Both the position numbers and the translations under genes were made by a program. A DNA stretch of 64,000 bases from Chaetorhynchus papuensis (taxonomy: Eukaryota; Chordata; Aves; Passeriformes; Rhipiduridae): NCBI GenBank assembly GCA_013396525.1, contig VWYX01001129.1:1-64000 (forward strand). Direction: 5' to 3'. Below the pieces are notes generated by a model, which was given only the letters and a program-made list of their open reading frames with translations, had not been told where the DNA came from and did not search any database. This document shows, in pieces, positions 24,554 through 38,889 of this stretch; the stretch's first letter is position 1, and each line of letters begins with the position of its first letter.

Positions 24554-24985
24554 TCATAGAATCATAGAATCACAGAATATCCTGAACTGGATGGCACTCA
24601 TAGGGATTATCAAAGTCCAGCTCTTGGCCCTGCACAGGACACCCCAAGAATCACACCATGTGCCTGAGAGCATTGTCCAAACGCTTCTTGAACTCTGCCA
24701 GGCTTGGTGCTGTGACCACTTCCGTGGGGAGCCTGTTCCAGTGCCCAACCACCCTCTGAGAGAAGAAGCTTTTCCTGACACCCAACCTAAACCTCTCCTG
24801 ACAGAACTTTAGGCCATTCCCTGGGGTCCTGTCACTGGTCACACTGCAGAAGAGATCAGTGCCTGCCCATCCTCTTCCTGATACGAGGATTTTGAAAACT
24901 GCAATGAGGTCTCCCCTCAGTCTCTTCTCCAGGCCGAACAGACCAAGTGACCTCAGCTGCTCCTCACACAGCTTCTCCTCAGTTT
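24554..24985 (-). mobile_element. CR1 LINE 3' fragment, minus orientation
   Basis: It starts with the inverted CR1 3' terminal octamer-like repeat (tcatagaatcatagaatcac). Read on the - strand, it then gives the ORF2 C-terminus with FFSQRVVGHWNRLP and FKKRLDNALR in a frame at 24651-24842. The copy is 5' truncated, as CR1 copies usually are. Its ending differs from the HWNRLPREAV...ARLDGALSNL type seen at 38.9 kb, so at least two CR1 subfamilies are present in the window. Confidence 0.93.
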
Positions 24986-27900
24986 AGCCATTTCCTTTCT
25001 ACTGTGGCGGAAGAACTGGCTGAAGCAAACCCAGCATACAATGTCTTCCTTTGGGTGACAAAGAATACTCGTGTGTGACGTAGTGGTAAATTAGAATGGG
25101 ACAGAAAGCTGTAGTATTTCGCAGGTGACAAATTGCCTTTGAGACAAAGCCCAGCTGGCTCTCAGCTGGTGATCCTCTGGCTCACACAACGTCACAAACC
25201 TGGTCAGTACCAGGAACCAAATGGCAGCTATCCATGCAGGGGGTGGCAGTGACAAGGTGTAACCATGGAAAAAGCAAGTCAGAGTGGCAGCTGCCACTGT
25301 AAGTTTTGGGGAAGAAGAGGAAAGGGAGGTTTGAAACATAAACAGTTCTTTTAAACAGTCATCAAGATCTAAATGTAGTAAAAATATGTAAAGTGGAAGT
25401 AGCAAGAAATGAGCACCAGACTACAATGCATCTTAGGCCTGTGTGAACAACAACAACAAAAACAACACCCCAAACAATAAAAACCTACTTAGGAAATATA
25501 TTTGTGTTAAGACATTTTATTTTAAAAATAAATGTCCTAGACATAGGAGAAATTCTGTGGTAAGAAATCCGTTGATAAAATAACATTGCAAGGGATTTAG
25601 ATCCAGCACATGAGGTTCAATTTGGCTTACCAGCAAGCAGGCTTGTCTTCCCTCCTGTTTTACTAGATAAGATAACCTGAGTGAAAGACCCGTGCTTGTT
25701 CATCTATTTACTCTTTCGGTGGAAAGAAGTCAGTCGTACTTCCCTTACCTTTGTAGGTCTGAGGGCTGAAGCAGATGACAGAAACAGCTGTTCTCCATTC
25801 TTCTCTGTTCATAGTTTTTTCCTAGCAGAGCATCTAATTAAGTTTTGCTTGGATGCCGTTTATATGGTATTGAGTAAACAAACCCATGTATTTACTAAAA
25901 CAAAAGAAAATTCCCATTGTCTGGCTGGATACTACTACTTAAACCACAGCCCGGAGCCATTGCTATATCCCATGGAAAACTGCAGAGAAATAAACATCTG
26001 AGGCCTGGTGGAACTAACACTAAGAAGTACCTATACTTAGCCAAGAGAACACAATATGCTGGAAAAGTGGATGAGAAAAATGGATTCTCATTGGACCTGA
26101 GTACTCACTAAAGGGAAGTCGACATCATCACCTAAATACAGGTCCTGTGGTTAATCCTGTGCTTGTCAGAACAGTTAATTCCAGTGTCTCTCCCATTAAA
26201 CCAATAGCCCAAACATCTTGAAAAAAAACCCAGAAAAGCTCTAAAGCAGGCCATAGAGCATGCTCTAGCTGAAAGCTGTCAGTTTATTGCTAATACAGTG
26301 GAAAAGGCCTTTTCTAGACTGAATACAACCATCTCACAATTTGGTATCTGGAAATCTGGCATTCTCATCAAGAAGAAGAAAGATAAGAAAAAAACCTGTT
26401 GCAATGCAATAGTATATTTATCTTAAAATCTGAGATCTATGTTTTTCCCCTTCAAAGTCCCATTTAATTAGGTCTTTTCCAGCATGCAGAGGAACAACAA
26501 AAAAGTAAACAAAATATCAGATAATGGTTACAATAAGAAAATAATGACAATTGAAAAACGGTGACTATGATCTGGGAATTGTAATGTAAGTTTAATACAA
26601 TCAAGGACAAAATGTGTAAGACAAGAATAAGCAAACATCAGGCAAGATTTGCAGAAGCAATTGATATTCAGTTCACATTAAAATTAATGAAAACCATTTT
26701 CAAGCCACTTAATCAAAGAATTGTACCTTTTAACCTACAATGACATTTCTCCTAATTTAATAAAGGAGTTCTATTATAAACTTCCTAATAAAAGAAGCAA
26801 CAAAATGCTATAATAAAAATATATATCAGATACTCCTGAAGTAAAATGAAAAATAATTCTTCATGTTCTTTTCTATATGAGAACATTTGTTCCTATGAGC
26901 AAGTGTTTCCAAATTTCTTAATTGGATTCTAATTCTGGAGTGGGGACAATATGGTTACGACCTGTTTCCAAACACTTTTAGTTTGGGAAAAAAAAAAATG
27001 AGGCCTTCACTGTCATCACTTTTCTAGGGAGAGGTTTAAGTAGAACATAAAATCTCATTTCAGTCAAACAAGATATTCTGTAACTTATTCAGCTCTACTG
27101 AACAAATGCACACCCTTCCAGAATATATGGGCTTCCTAAAACATTCAGACAAATTGAAGAGCAATACAGTTCAATTATACCAAAGGCAGCAGAATACACT
27201 GGATACTTTCGTCCTAAAGCCTTGACAGCTCTGATTAGCCACAGAAGTTCTCTGTCCCTCTTACATCTTCCCCCAGGCTCAGCTGAATTTCTCCCAGGTG
27301 TTCTTAAGCTTCCTACATCTTTCCATAACTAACCATCCCTCATTCCTCCTGCATCTTGAAGTGCTCTCCAAGCCATGTGGAACCCGCCTTCCAAATGGGT
27401 GTTAAGAATCTTCAGAATTAGCTGAATCCAACCCATGTGAAGCATTCAGTTGCCAAACTGGGTTTCTCTTTTAAACAGGCTGTGCAACAAGAAATCACAT
27501 TTTGGAATTTGGTTTGTAAAGGCGCATTGCTTTTCAAGTCCAGTGATGTGAGTGACTCAGTGCTTAATAACTGTGTCTGATTACAAAGTTCTTCTCAAGA
27601 AATTTACTAGGACTCCAGGCAGGTTTGTGTACACACATAAGTAATTTTAAAAGAGGATGAAAGTTTTTGGGGGAAAGAGTGAACTGCAGCCAGCTCTGAC
27701 AACAGAGGTTTCAATATGCCTTTTCCCTCACTGATCTTCCTGTAATTTGTCAAGGAACTTAAAAAAATATAAATCTATGACATATGGTCAATGCCATAGA
27801 GTCCAAAATTGTAAGACCTCAGCCATGAGATTAAAAAAAGTTAAAAACAACAGGAAGAACTAAAAGATCTTTTTGTTACGACTGTGGCTTTTGTTACTAT

Positions 27901-30900
27901 TCAGCTTTCAGTGTCCAGTAGTTTGATTCCAGTTGGGACGACACTTGTCCATAGCACAGACAAATGGAAATGTGTCTTATCTTTAGTAAAATATCTGATA
28001 TTCTCATTGAAACAATAAAAAAATTGGTTATTAAGGAAAAAATATACACCACAATCCAGGTAGGAGAACGGGGAATTGTGGCAGTGCTGCTTGCCATTTC
28101 TCTCCTCCCTCCCAGAAGGGCATGGAAACGCTGACAATTTAGTTGACAATGAAAAACAGAAGGGAAGGACCAACAGCTGCAAAGAGCTTCTCCTTTTTAA
28201 TTCCTCAGTAAGTTACAATAGTGAGAGCAAAAATGTCCCAAAGACTTGATTTGGTACCAAAGTGCAACCTTTTGGTACTTATGTTTTTTGTTGTCCTCTG
28301 AGTAGCAAGGCAACTCCCCTTGAGCTGTAGGAGGCTTTTAGCTGGTTTGTCTGGGCTTACAAATGACCAGCTGTTATTAGGGGGGCAGCTTCAGCAGACA
28401 CCCACCAGCCTCACAGCCACCTGTCTTTGGAGTGCCGAGAGCAATCCAAAATCCAGGCTGGGTGGCCTCATTAAAAGCACCCTGGGATTCCTCTCCATGT
28501 TTGTGTGCCCACTACCTGAGCCAGCGTTAGGAGTTGTGTCTAATCCTCAGAACTAATGAGGTCTATCTCCAGATCCAAGGCAGGCTCATCATTCTCAGTC
28601 TTCCTGAACTGACAGATCTCCCAGGGATATAACATGCTGGAATAACTAGCAAAGGTGCTAACCATTACTATAGCAACTGGGGAAAAACAGAGGCTCAGAC
28701 TATAACTCAGCGATATTTTATACTTCTTTTATCATTGATACGCAATCTTTACACAACAGTAACCCAGTCTTTTGGCATTATAAACCTTCATATTTATTAC
28801 AAATAAAGTCAAAAAAAAAAATCAGTGTTACTCAGCATGATTGCATTTGCTTCCCTGGAGATTCACCTTGCACATTCACTGACAGGCTAGCTCTCTTTCT
28901 GTGTCAATAGAGAAAATTAAACCTTTCTGGCCTTAAATGAACTGAAGAAGAGTAGGAAGCAGCATGACAGAATGTATAATGAAAACATTCATTGAATGTA
29001 AATCATATAGCTTCTCTTTTTCTAAATGAAATGTTTCATAGTATTTAACTGTAACCCTCATCACACTGTAAGAGGCGTGAGGGAGATCTGAATACCGAAT
29101 ATTTCTGGTTTTCCAGCTTTAGTGTTTCCCTGGTAGGTGTTGGAAGGAACACAGGATACGGAGTTTTACTTGACTGCATAACGATTTTTATATGTTAAAG
29201 CCCCAATAATTTTTCTTCTTTCATTCTTTTATCCATTCAAATGTACAATGTTCAATGAAGAGAATTTAGTCTGTCAAAGAGTGTGCTAAAGGGTACTCCA
29301 ATACCAGAATTCCAAAACTGCCTGGGACTAGGCACTGGACTCTAGATTACCCCTTAATGTGACAAAGATTATGCCAAAAAATAGCACTATCTGTCTGAAG
29401 AAAAACATTTCCCTTTTCTCCATTATTAGTGTGTGGGTTTCAGGACTGGATTCCACTCACTGTTCTGGCAATTCCCTCTAGCTTCATAACACTGCTGAAC
29501 TTCATCATAAAAAAGTCAGAAAGAAAATTCATTTGCTTTCCAGCAATATGAGCTACATCCTTGTTTTTTCTGTTGGCCTTTAGATCTCAGTAGAAGATGG
29601 TGATGTAAGTTCCACATGTGTACTCTGCAATGACTTCTTCTTCTGTACAAAAAAACCTTTTAAGGTTACTGTTATTAACTCTATATATAGATTATGTTTC
29701 ATGGAGGTGGGTGTATTTATCTCAGATGGCCTTTGATGAAATAATTCCCTTTTTTAATCATGCATTTTATCTGAGTTTTCAGATAGTTCTAATAATTTTT
29801 GGACAGCTCAGATTAGGTGCATATTCTAAAGAGATTTTGAAAATTTATCTTCAAAATTAATAATCTTGTAATCTCATATTTGGAGTAATCAGCATTTGCT
29901 CCACTCCACAGATTTTTTTTTTTTTCACTTTTGTTTAAAGTGGTCCTTTTAATATTAATCCTAATAATAGTTATAGGAACCCACCTAATAGTTCTCATAT
30001 TTGAGTGATTCATTGAGCCAAACACAATCAAGGCTTTGATTTGCATAAATTTTGATTATTTTAAATTAATGTCTGGCAAGATATGACTAATTTATTTAAT
30101 GAAAACAATGTTATAATTCATATTCATTGGCTAAAGCATAAATCTGGAAAAAGGACATAATGGGTTCAGGAAAATTTTGAAAAAAAACCTTAACAACTGG
30201 AGATGGGTCATAAAAACTAATATACCTTGACTATTTGTAAAAAGCTTTTCTCTTTTATAGGCATATGTGTGGCATGTGTCGGGTAAAACTAATTCATATA
30301 GCACTGAGGATAACTGTGGTATTACTTAGAAAAACTCTGAGCTTGCCTTCATAATCAAGTAATTGCTGCATCATCTGCATATTTGAGAGTAGATTTACAT
30401 TTTAAATCATTGAAAACATTCACTGTTTATAAGTAAATACAGTGTAATCAGAGAGAGAGAAAATTTATGAGCAAACATGAGAGTAATTGCTGAAGAGATA
30501 ACAAAAGAAAATGCTACAGGAACAGAGAGACAGAGGAGGCCTGGAAACATCAATCTGCATTGTCTCTTACCTCTGTCCTGCTTCTCACCCCAGCTCATCC
30601 ACATGCCCTGGGAAGCAGATATCAGTAAATATGACTCATCTGGAGCAGGGTCCGTGTGGATAGGCCAACCTGCTGTGTGCATGCCTTATTAGCCAGGAGG
30701 TTGCTATCAAAGAGGAATACAATGACTGAGCTGTGCCTTCCTCAGAGGAGTCATAAATTTCTCCTTTATCCTGATATTTGTTTCCATTAGGCTAGTAGGG
30801 AAACATCTTTGAGTACCCTACTGTTTTTCAAAGCTGGTTAAAACTATCCAGCATCAAAAATAACAGGGAGAAGAGATCGGGCAAATGGATCAATGTGAAA

Positions 30901-30912
30901 ATTATGTAACAG

Positions 30913-30914
<2 letters not shown>

Positions 30915-30944
<30 letters not shown>
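30915..30944. repeat. T30 homopolymer tract
   Basis: Thirty consecutive T occur between agtc and aggaattccgg. It could be the inverted tail of a poly(A) insertion, but no recognisable element adjoins it. Its exact length is likely uncertain in an assembly. Confidence 0.9.
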
Positions 30945-30946
<2 letters not shown>

Positions 30947-33064
30947 GAATTCCGGTCTGAAAGGATTCTAAGTTGAAGCATCCATGCTCTGTTTTATTAT
31001 TATTGGTTTTTTACCCATCCCAAATGCAGAAAAATGAAATGTTGATTAATTTCTAAAGTAAACTAGTTTTTCACTGCTCATAACTTGAGCCCTGACTTGC
31101 AGTGAGCGCTGAGTCTGTTGCAAGCCCACTGGGACTCAGTGGGGTTGAAATGCCTTGGATAGAAATGTGGAGCTGCCTACCTGGCTTGTTCTAGTGCCAA
31201 TATTTACTCAGCCAACATTTCTTTGGTAGCTCAGCACCTCATAAACTGCAAGTTATTTATTTTCATCTCTGTGAAGTACAGAGGCTCCTAGTTTACACAT
31301 AAGATACTCGCTAATGTTACCTCCACCAAGGGAGATGCCTGAAAAACCATTTAGCACTGTTGCAGTAAAATTTCAGACACCAGGTTCTTACAGAGATTGT
31401 TCATCAGGTCCTTGATTTCTTTGTTCTGCAAAGCTGAGCGATTAAGGGTGCCCATGCTGGTGCAGACAGTGTTCATTTAAATGTGTTGGGGTAGCCCACC
31501 TTGTCTCCAGATGCCGCTCCAGGAAGACACACACCTCCACACCCACTGTGCTGTATCTGTCTGCTCCACATGGATGACTTGGTAACCAAGGGCATCTCCA
31601 CTGGCACTTGGCACCTATGTTTATGTACCTAAGTCCCACCATAGATGGGGGAATTCAAAAGAATCAGGACTCCCTGCATAGATGAGACTGAAACATCTTT
31701 TAAAAAAATCAAGTCCAGAATAGGCAGGAGCACTAGAAAAGTACTGAAGGACTCCAAATTTGTGAATTTTTTCAGTGTTTGGGCATGAATTCACCTAGTG
31801 TTTGCCAGGAAGGTACTGCCCACGCTGAGAGCTGTAGACACGAAGAATTTTATAAGACTTTGCTGTCTCTGACAGGCTAAGAAAGATCTGTATACTTGAG
31901 CCAAAACTATTTGATTTGTCTGGAGGAAAGGAAGAAATTGGACCTCCCTCTCCCATCACCTAAAGCACTGACCCATCCCACCTTACAGCACATTAGCCTG
32001 AAAAACAGTATCGTAACAATACCAACCCAATCACTACTTGTTTGATTCTTTATATTGATTTTATATTTTCTTTCTTGTAAATGATTCTCAGAGAAGTCTA
32101 ACATGATATTAAAGAGGTTTAAAGAGAACAAAAGGGATACAGACTTTCTGGGAAGTGAAAGGCAAAGCTTGAAAAGAAGATTGGAGGAGGTTAGAATAGG
32201 AGTCATTTGTGCAATTGGGAAGTACCACTCAAGAAAGGACTTACTTCCTTTAGTTCTAGCACCAGAATTGATGAGTGTTAAATGCACTGGCATTACAGAA
32301 TGTTTGGTAAAAGAATTGAAAAGCAAAATAAATGGCAGCCCTTACTTTCCCTAATTGAAACAGTTTAGTTACAGCAATTTACTGTCACGATTAATGCAGC
32401 AGCAGCCAGGCAGATGTGATCTATTAAATAGTTCTCCTTTTGCCAAAAGGAATTAATTCAATACAACTGGATTTTATAAAATCTTCATTGCATCTAAACA
32501 TCTGCATCTAAATCTTCCCAACTTTATAGCATTTTTCACATTCTCTTTTCTAAATGTTTTATTACCAGAGCATATTCTAGGCTTTAAGGTATTTATAAAT
32601 ATGCATTCCCTTATCTGGGTTCTCTATTGAGAACACAGATACACTGTAAAGCTTTGTCTAGATCACAGCAGCAATTATTTCTATCTCACCAAGAACGGGA
32701 AGAATCAAGGAAGCTGTGGTTTAAATGGCACTGGACCTCCATCTAGTGAGAAGAAGAATAGTGCATGTTCCTATGTTAAAAAATATTTTTGTAAGGGGAA
32801 TTACAAAATTCTGGTGCTTAGCTGCCAGAAGAGGTGTGGATATATTTACATAAAATACAAAGGAAAATGTCATATTTTATGTGAAAAACTTCACAAAATT
32901 CATAATTTCCATTTAAGTGTCAGTGATTGCTCACAAATCTTAGTGAAGGAAACAGACATTGATAGAAACCTGCTGTAGTCAGACACATGTGAGAGCTGAT
33001 CTTGTACTGCAATGTCATGCTCCACTGTCTATCCAGTTTGAAGACTGAAAAGGCCTCTTAAGCC

Positions 33065-33230
33065 CCTCTTCTGAGGTGGGGAGGTGTTACCACCCCATTG
33101 CACAGATATGGGTGAAACACACCAACCAAGGGCTGGATTTTAAAGGTTTGAAGATGTAGAGATAGGCACCTACTGAGCTTTTCAGATATGCCCAAGTCTG
33201 TACTTTTAAATCAAGGTGTTAAGTGCCTGA
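33065..33230. repeat. Possible ancient amniote SINE-like repeat
   Basis: A 'gaggtggggaggtgttaccaccccat...cacagat' segment resembles the MIR-type 'ccccattttacagatg' core. It is followed by 'ggattttaaagg...aggcacctactgag', like the 'attttcaaaggcacctag' blocks of old amniote repeats. It is strongly diverged, and no family can be fixed by eye. Confidence 0.3.
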
Positions 33231-36200
33231 CTGCTCCTAAGCATCGTGGCAGATGGCTGTCTGCACCTATTGCCACATAAATGCCTGTAAAACTTGTCCT
33301 GAGGTGCCAGACTGATGCCCTGCTCTTCTTCCCATCTGGAGGGGAACGGAACTGCAGAGTTAGTATCTGCTCACTGATGCACCTGCAGCAATGACAGTCC
33401 AATATTCCCCAGGGGGTTGCATCAAGGAAATCTTCCAAGCAAGCCTCATGAGATCACCATAAAAATTTCTTCATTTGATTCCATAGCCTGGACCTCATTT
33501 CAGTTTAAAAATTTTGGACATCATCATAAAATCTAAGGCAAGACACAAGACCATGTTCAAAGCAATGCTCAGTTCTTGTTTTAAAGGTGATACCACTACA
33601 CAAACAAGAGCTCTGAATAAAGCCAAAGTAAACCACAGGTAACTTCTATAAAGAGAAAAACAACTCCTTCCTCAAAAACAAAAAAAAAGGGCACATATCA
33701 TTTGACAATGTTCATGACTTGCAAATTGTAAATCACTGAGATATGCATACCCAGACTGAACCTCTCTAAATAAAAGATAAAGACACCAGGTGTTCAATGA
33801 ATTACATCTAGACAGCTACCAAGGCAGCTTAAAATACCCTCTAATGTGTTGAGCTGTTAAATTGCAGGATCTGCATTTGGCACACAAATCTAAGTATCCA
33901 GCTTAGCCCACGTGAGCACCTACTGCAAAATCCTGTCTAATAACTGTGTCCCTTTATTTCTGTATTAACAAATGAGAGTCTGACAGATTAGATATTGGTT
34001 CTATGTATTAAGATAGTCCAGACTGTTTTTAAGAGGACTGGGAAATTCATTTTCCTTTTTCCATGGAATTACCTCAGGGTACCAAAGGAGTATTCTATTG
34101 AATCTATCTTCCAACCTTACTACAGAATAAATGTATCTGTCCAAAGATAATGTGCATCAGCTATTTTAATCCATGTCTTAAATCATGTAAAGAAGATTGG
34201 TTTAAACAGTAAAGAAGACCATGTGTAAGGGGGATACCCGAGAATGCTAGAGGAGTTGACAGAAATTCATGCAGACGGCAATGGTTTCCCTGTAGCTGTA
34301 ATCACAAACATACCATGATGGACTCTAATAAGGTACTAATCAGGGAAATCTATCAATCATTTGAGATATGTTCCTCAAACAACACAACATCTGAAAAACA
34401 GAAGATGGGGAACTATTGTAGAAATAATTGAGAAGAAAAAAAGGAAAACCTAGTAAATTCCTCCTGAACACTGCATGCAGTTTCTGTCACTTCATCTTGA
34501 AGATAACAGGCAAGGGTAGAGGAAAGGATGACAGAAATGATGGAAGATAGGAAATAGTTTCCTAAGAGCTTTTGAAAAGATTCCTGACAAGGCAATACTG
34601 ACTAAATTAGGATAATTTGGTAGAAAGGACACAACTGAGAGAGGACACAGATGACTCTACCCAGCACAGTGCCAATAGAAAAGGGAAACACCATTTAGGA
34701 TCATGAAAGCTTGGCCCTGCCTTTGCTCCCTCCTTTTCTGGAGCCATTTTTGTGTTGGAGGAAAGCCTTCCTGTGTCCTTGGGGGTCACAGGTGCCTGGG
34801 CAAGGAATCCACTGAGTGGGTTCTTCTCATGAGGACCTTAAACAACAGCCAGTTCCTTTGACAACAGGATGAACCTTTAACAGGAGGGACATTGACCAAA
34901 ACCAAGGTGCCAGGCTGTGTACCAATGGGCAAGGCTTTACTGGGGCTTGGCCAGGCTCACCACATCCCCAAAAAATAGCCAGGTTTCCTCCACTATGCTC
35001 TCACCCTAATGCCACCTGGCTTTAGATTGTGCTCATTTTATAAGCCCTGAAAGTGCTTTTCCAGGGCAATGGTATTTGTTCTGCCTCACCTTCATCTTCC
35101 TGATGTAGAAATAATGTCCAGGTGCAATTCATTAGCTCCTGGTTAGTATCATTTTCCATTTTGAAGACCAGTATTACAATAAAAAGATGTAAATTCTTAA
35201 TTTTGGCAGAAAACAAGGTGGCATCTTTCTTTCTGACTCCCTAAGATTTCCTTGCTTATCTTGGGACTTCAAGAGCTTTTGCAACCCTGTTGAAGTTCAG
35301 GAGGAAAACACAAACACACAGGATAAATAGACAGTTTCAGCCAGCCTTATTCAATTCCTATAGGTGTTAAAATTTCAAGAATTTATAAAACATATAAGAG
35401 AAGTTTATATAATTTCCTTATGTACAATAAAAAAATATATGTATGTATATGTCATTAAAATTGAATGAACGAAATAGATGAAGAGCTATTTAATGAATAT
35501 TAAGCTTTGCTGCATGCAAACTGCATAAGAATGCATAAACAAATATCAGATGCATCATTAATGGCATTTTTTCTTCCTCTCTCTTAACTCCCTAAATACT
35601 ATGAAGCCCACATAAGCCTTAGGAAACTTCCTACATGATTGTCAGCCACAGACTTGGCACCTCATTCAGAATAAAAATATCAAAGCAGTGTGCTTATTTT
35701 AGTTGAAAAGATTCTCTGTATTAGCAGGAGATTTGTGGTACCAGATGCCATTTATACTTTTCCTCCTTCCCTATCCTAATTTAAAACATTACTTTCCAAG
35801 GCTACGCAGAGGTAATGGATTGAGAACAGCTTATTAACTGGCATAACACAAAAGAAATCCAAGACTGGAAATTAAACACAAATGTTGCAAGAACATAGAA
35901 ATTGTGTACATGAAACCACTGATTTCCTGAGGCTCATTGCACCTTGCTGTCATTCTGTTTTAAATGCCTTACCACCCCTACTAGCACATAAAAATATTCT
36001 TGTACACTTGATAGAAGAAAAACGTGCTAAATTCTCAGGGCTTTATGTAAAAAAAATCCGTCCAAACTTCCTCTTGGGACTCAAAAGCCTATGACTGTAA
36101 AGAATCACTTCTCCTGGATAAGGTATCTGAAACATGGCCATAAGATTACAGGGTTCTGCAGCCACATGTACAGTTATATTCTGCCTTCCTCTGGGTATGT

Positions 36201-37449
36201 TTGGTATTCAAAGTTACCTCATTGCTTTGTTATCTTGTGAGGAAGTAAGGCAGGATTGTACATTCATACACACACTTAAATGTTCACACAGAAACTCATT
36301 ATTAGTGTATATAAATCCTAGTTATTCTCTGGTGTTCGCCCTCTTCTAGTACAGTTGTCATACTTCATTACTTCTTAAATTCAAAATAGAGTAAATTATT
36401 ATTCCTTTGTTCTGGTTGAATACTTATTTGTTTGCATTTATTATATATGAATGTATACTCTGCAGTTATCATTAACTTTTTAAATTTAAATTCCCCGAAT
36501 ATTCTGCATCTAATGTGGATTTACTTAGGAGATAAAAATGGAGGGGGGGTGTTCTGAATATGCAATTACTTTGTTCCCAGAATATGAAGTAGCCTTTTGT
36601 CATTTTAATTTCTCATGTTTTTGAATTTCTCACTACATTTCCTTTTGTCCAGTTCAGGAAAGACACTCTTACATACAGCAGGCTCAGGTGTGGATTCTTC
36701 CCAACTATTTTTAGGATGTGCTTGCACTAAGATTTATACCATTCTCTGGAGGCGTCTGTCTCTCTACACTGATTAAATTGGCAGGCTGTGTGATTAAGCT
36801 TCTAATTTGGGCTTCTCGATGCTGGGTTTAGGCACAGGCTGTTCTCAAGGGTCCTGGCCACATCACCTGCATATCTGGCATCATTAAGAAAAACACTTCC
36901 CTTTTTACAAAAGTCTTCAGTGCACAGTCAGACAGCGACGATTTATTAAGTCCTTGGCCATGGGAACAGCAAAATTCAGCAAGGCCTACCATTCATGAGA
37001 AGACTTTGGCCACTTTAAATGGATATCTCAAGCCAGCTGCCTGTGATTTTCTAAGTCCCAAAGCAGCATCCCAACACACAACTTGAGTTCAGCTGATGAA
37101 GACTGCATAAGTGAAGGGTGAACATGTACAAAGCCCACCATGCAACACAAGGCTCCTGTTCAGGCATTATGAGTCAAGAGGATGCTACTGCCAGTACTGC
37201 CAGGAGCTAGTCTCTGTTCCTGTTCCCTCTTTTTATCCCAGATCTTGCCATAAGGGCCATCCATCATTTCTCTCAGTTTTTCTCTCCATAACTGAAATAT
37301 GTCATGTATTTTCATCCTGAATTTCTTAGATGATTGTCAAATATCGCAGAACTTTATAATTCAGATAGAGATGGAGAATTTTAAACATTTTCCTGTTTCA
37401 AACATGAAAACAAAAACATTTCTGACCCCTTGACTCTTAACCATCCATT

Positions 37450-38889
37450 GATAGAATCACCTAATTTTTTAGATTTGAAAAAAACTCTTAGATTATTGAA
37501 TCTAATATTAACCCAGCACTGCCATATCAACCACTAAACAATGTCCCAAGGTGCCACATGCACAGTCTTTTAAATATCTCCAGGGGTGGTGACTCCACCA
37601 TTTCTCTGGGCAGCCTGTTGCAGTGCTTGAAAACCCCCTTCTGTGAAGAAATTTTACCTAATACCCAATCTACACCTCCCCTGGAGCAATTTGAAACTGT
37701 TTCTTGTCCTATTGCTTTGTTACCTGACCAATAAGGTCTCTCCTGAGCCTCCTTTTTCCTCTCAGCTGCTCCTCAAAAGACTTTTGCTCCAGACCCTTCA
37801 CCAGCTTTGTTGTCCTTCTCTGGATACGCCGCAGCACCTCAATGTCTTTCTTGTAGCAAGGGGTCCAAAACTGAACACAGGATTCAAGGTGCAGTCTCCC
37901 AGCTCAGTGGGGCTGGATATCCAGAGAACAACTGGTCTTGCTGTTAAACACTGAGGCAAAGAAAACGTTAAGTACCTCAGTCTCTTCATCATCCTTTGAC
38001 ACTGTATTTCCCCCCACACCCAATAAGGGATGGAGGGTCTCCTTAACCCTCAATGTGTTGCTAGTTTATTTATAGAAACATTTCTTACTGTGTTTTATGG
38101 CAGTAGCCAGATTAAGTTCTAGTTTGGCTTTTCTCCCTGCATAACCTCACATCATCTTTTTAGTCCTCCCGAGTTGCTGCCCCATTTTCCAAAGGTCATA
38201 AAATCTTGTTTTTTCCCTAAGCTCCAGACAAAGCTCTATTCAGCCAGGCTGGTCTTCCCTGCTGGCTCATCTTTCAGCACACGTGAATGGCCTGCTCCTG
38301 TGCTTTTAAGACATCCTTCCTGAAGAATGTCCGGTCTTCCTGAACTCCTTTGCCTTTCAGGACTATCTTCTGACTCTGTCAGCCAGGTTCCTAAGGAGGC
38401 CATGCTTGGCCCACAGAAGTCCAAGCCTGCAGTTCAGCTGGAACCCCTCCTTACTTCTCTGAGAACTGAAAACTATCATTTTGTCATTGCTGTGCCCAGC
38501 ATCACCCACCAGTCCTTTTCTGTTCACGAACAGCAGGGCTAGAAGGGAGCCTTCCCCAGCTGACTCCCTCACCAGCTGTGTCAGGAGATTATCTTCCACA
38601 CACTCCAGGAACATCCTAGACTGCTTCCTCTCTGCTGTGCTGTATTTCCAACAGACATTTGGAAAGTTGAAGTTCCCCACAAGAACAAGGCCAGCAATTT
38701 TGAGACTTCCGCCAGCAGCACACAGAACATTTTGTCTACGTCTACATCCTGTTTAGGTGGTCTCTAACAGGCTCCCACCATGGTATCTGCACTGTTGGCC
38801 CCCTCCCTGATTCTTACCCTTAAGCGCACAACCCTATTACCACCATCATGGTGGACTCCCATGAAGTCCTTTCCTAGTGGAAGAAAGTC
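37450..38889 (-). mobile_element. CR1 LINE with endonuclease part and 3' end, reverse transcriptase core deleted
   Basis: Read on the - strand from 38889 leftwards, it gives VHHDGGNRVV and YRPPKQ. In a continuous frame at 38363-38680 it then gives GNFNFPNVCWKYSTAERKQSR and LVGDAGHSND, all of the CR1 ORF2 endonuclease region. After the FNSKTSCS-like stretch near 37930 the sequence jumps straight to CVQFW and the late reverse transcriptase end, then runs to a CR1 3' end near 37450. The central reverse transcriptase, including its catalytic core, is missing, so the copy is dead. Stops and frameshifts are also present. Confidence 0.88.

Larger units (their letters stand above)
24986..37449. other. 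Intergenic, no gene seen
   Basis: This 12.4 kb is AT-rich and gene-free by eye. It contains a CAA-rich patch near 25447-25485, a T30 tract at 30915-30944 and a possible ancient SINE-like repeat at about 33065-33230. I could not assign exons to any frame on either strand. Enhancers or non-coding RNAs cannot be excluded. Confidence 0.55.

Noticed and set aside
28801..28821. AATAAA followed by A11 as a second retrocopy tail
   Set aside because: Only three bases separate the hexamer from the A tract, too short for a normal cleavage position, and no source sequence is recognised.
30915..30955. T30 followed by aggaattccgg, resembling a cDNA-cloning linker
   Set aside because: A GGAATTCC after a T run is likely by chance in 64 kb. 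The sequence on both sides looks like ordinary genomic DNA.
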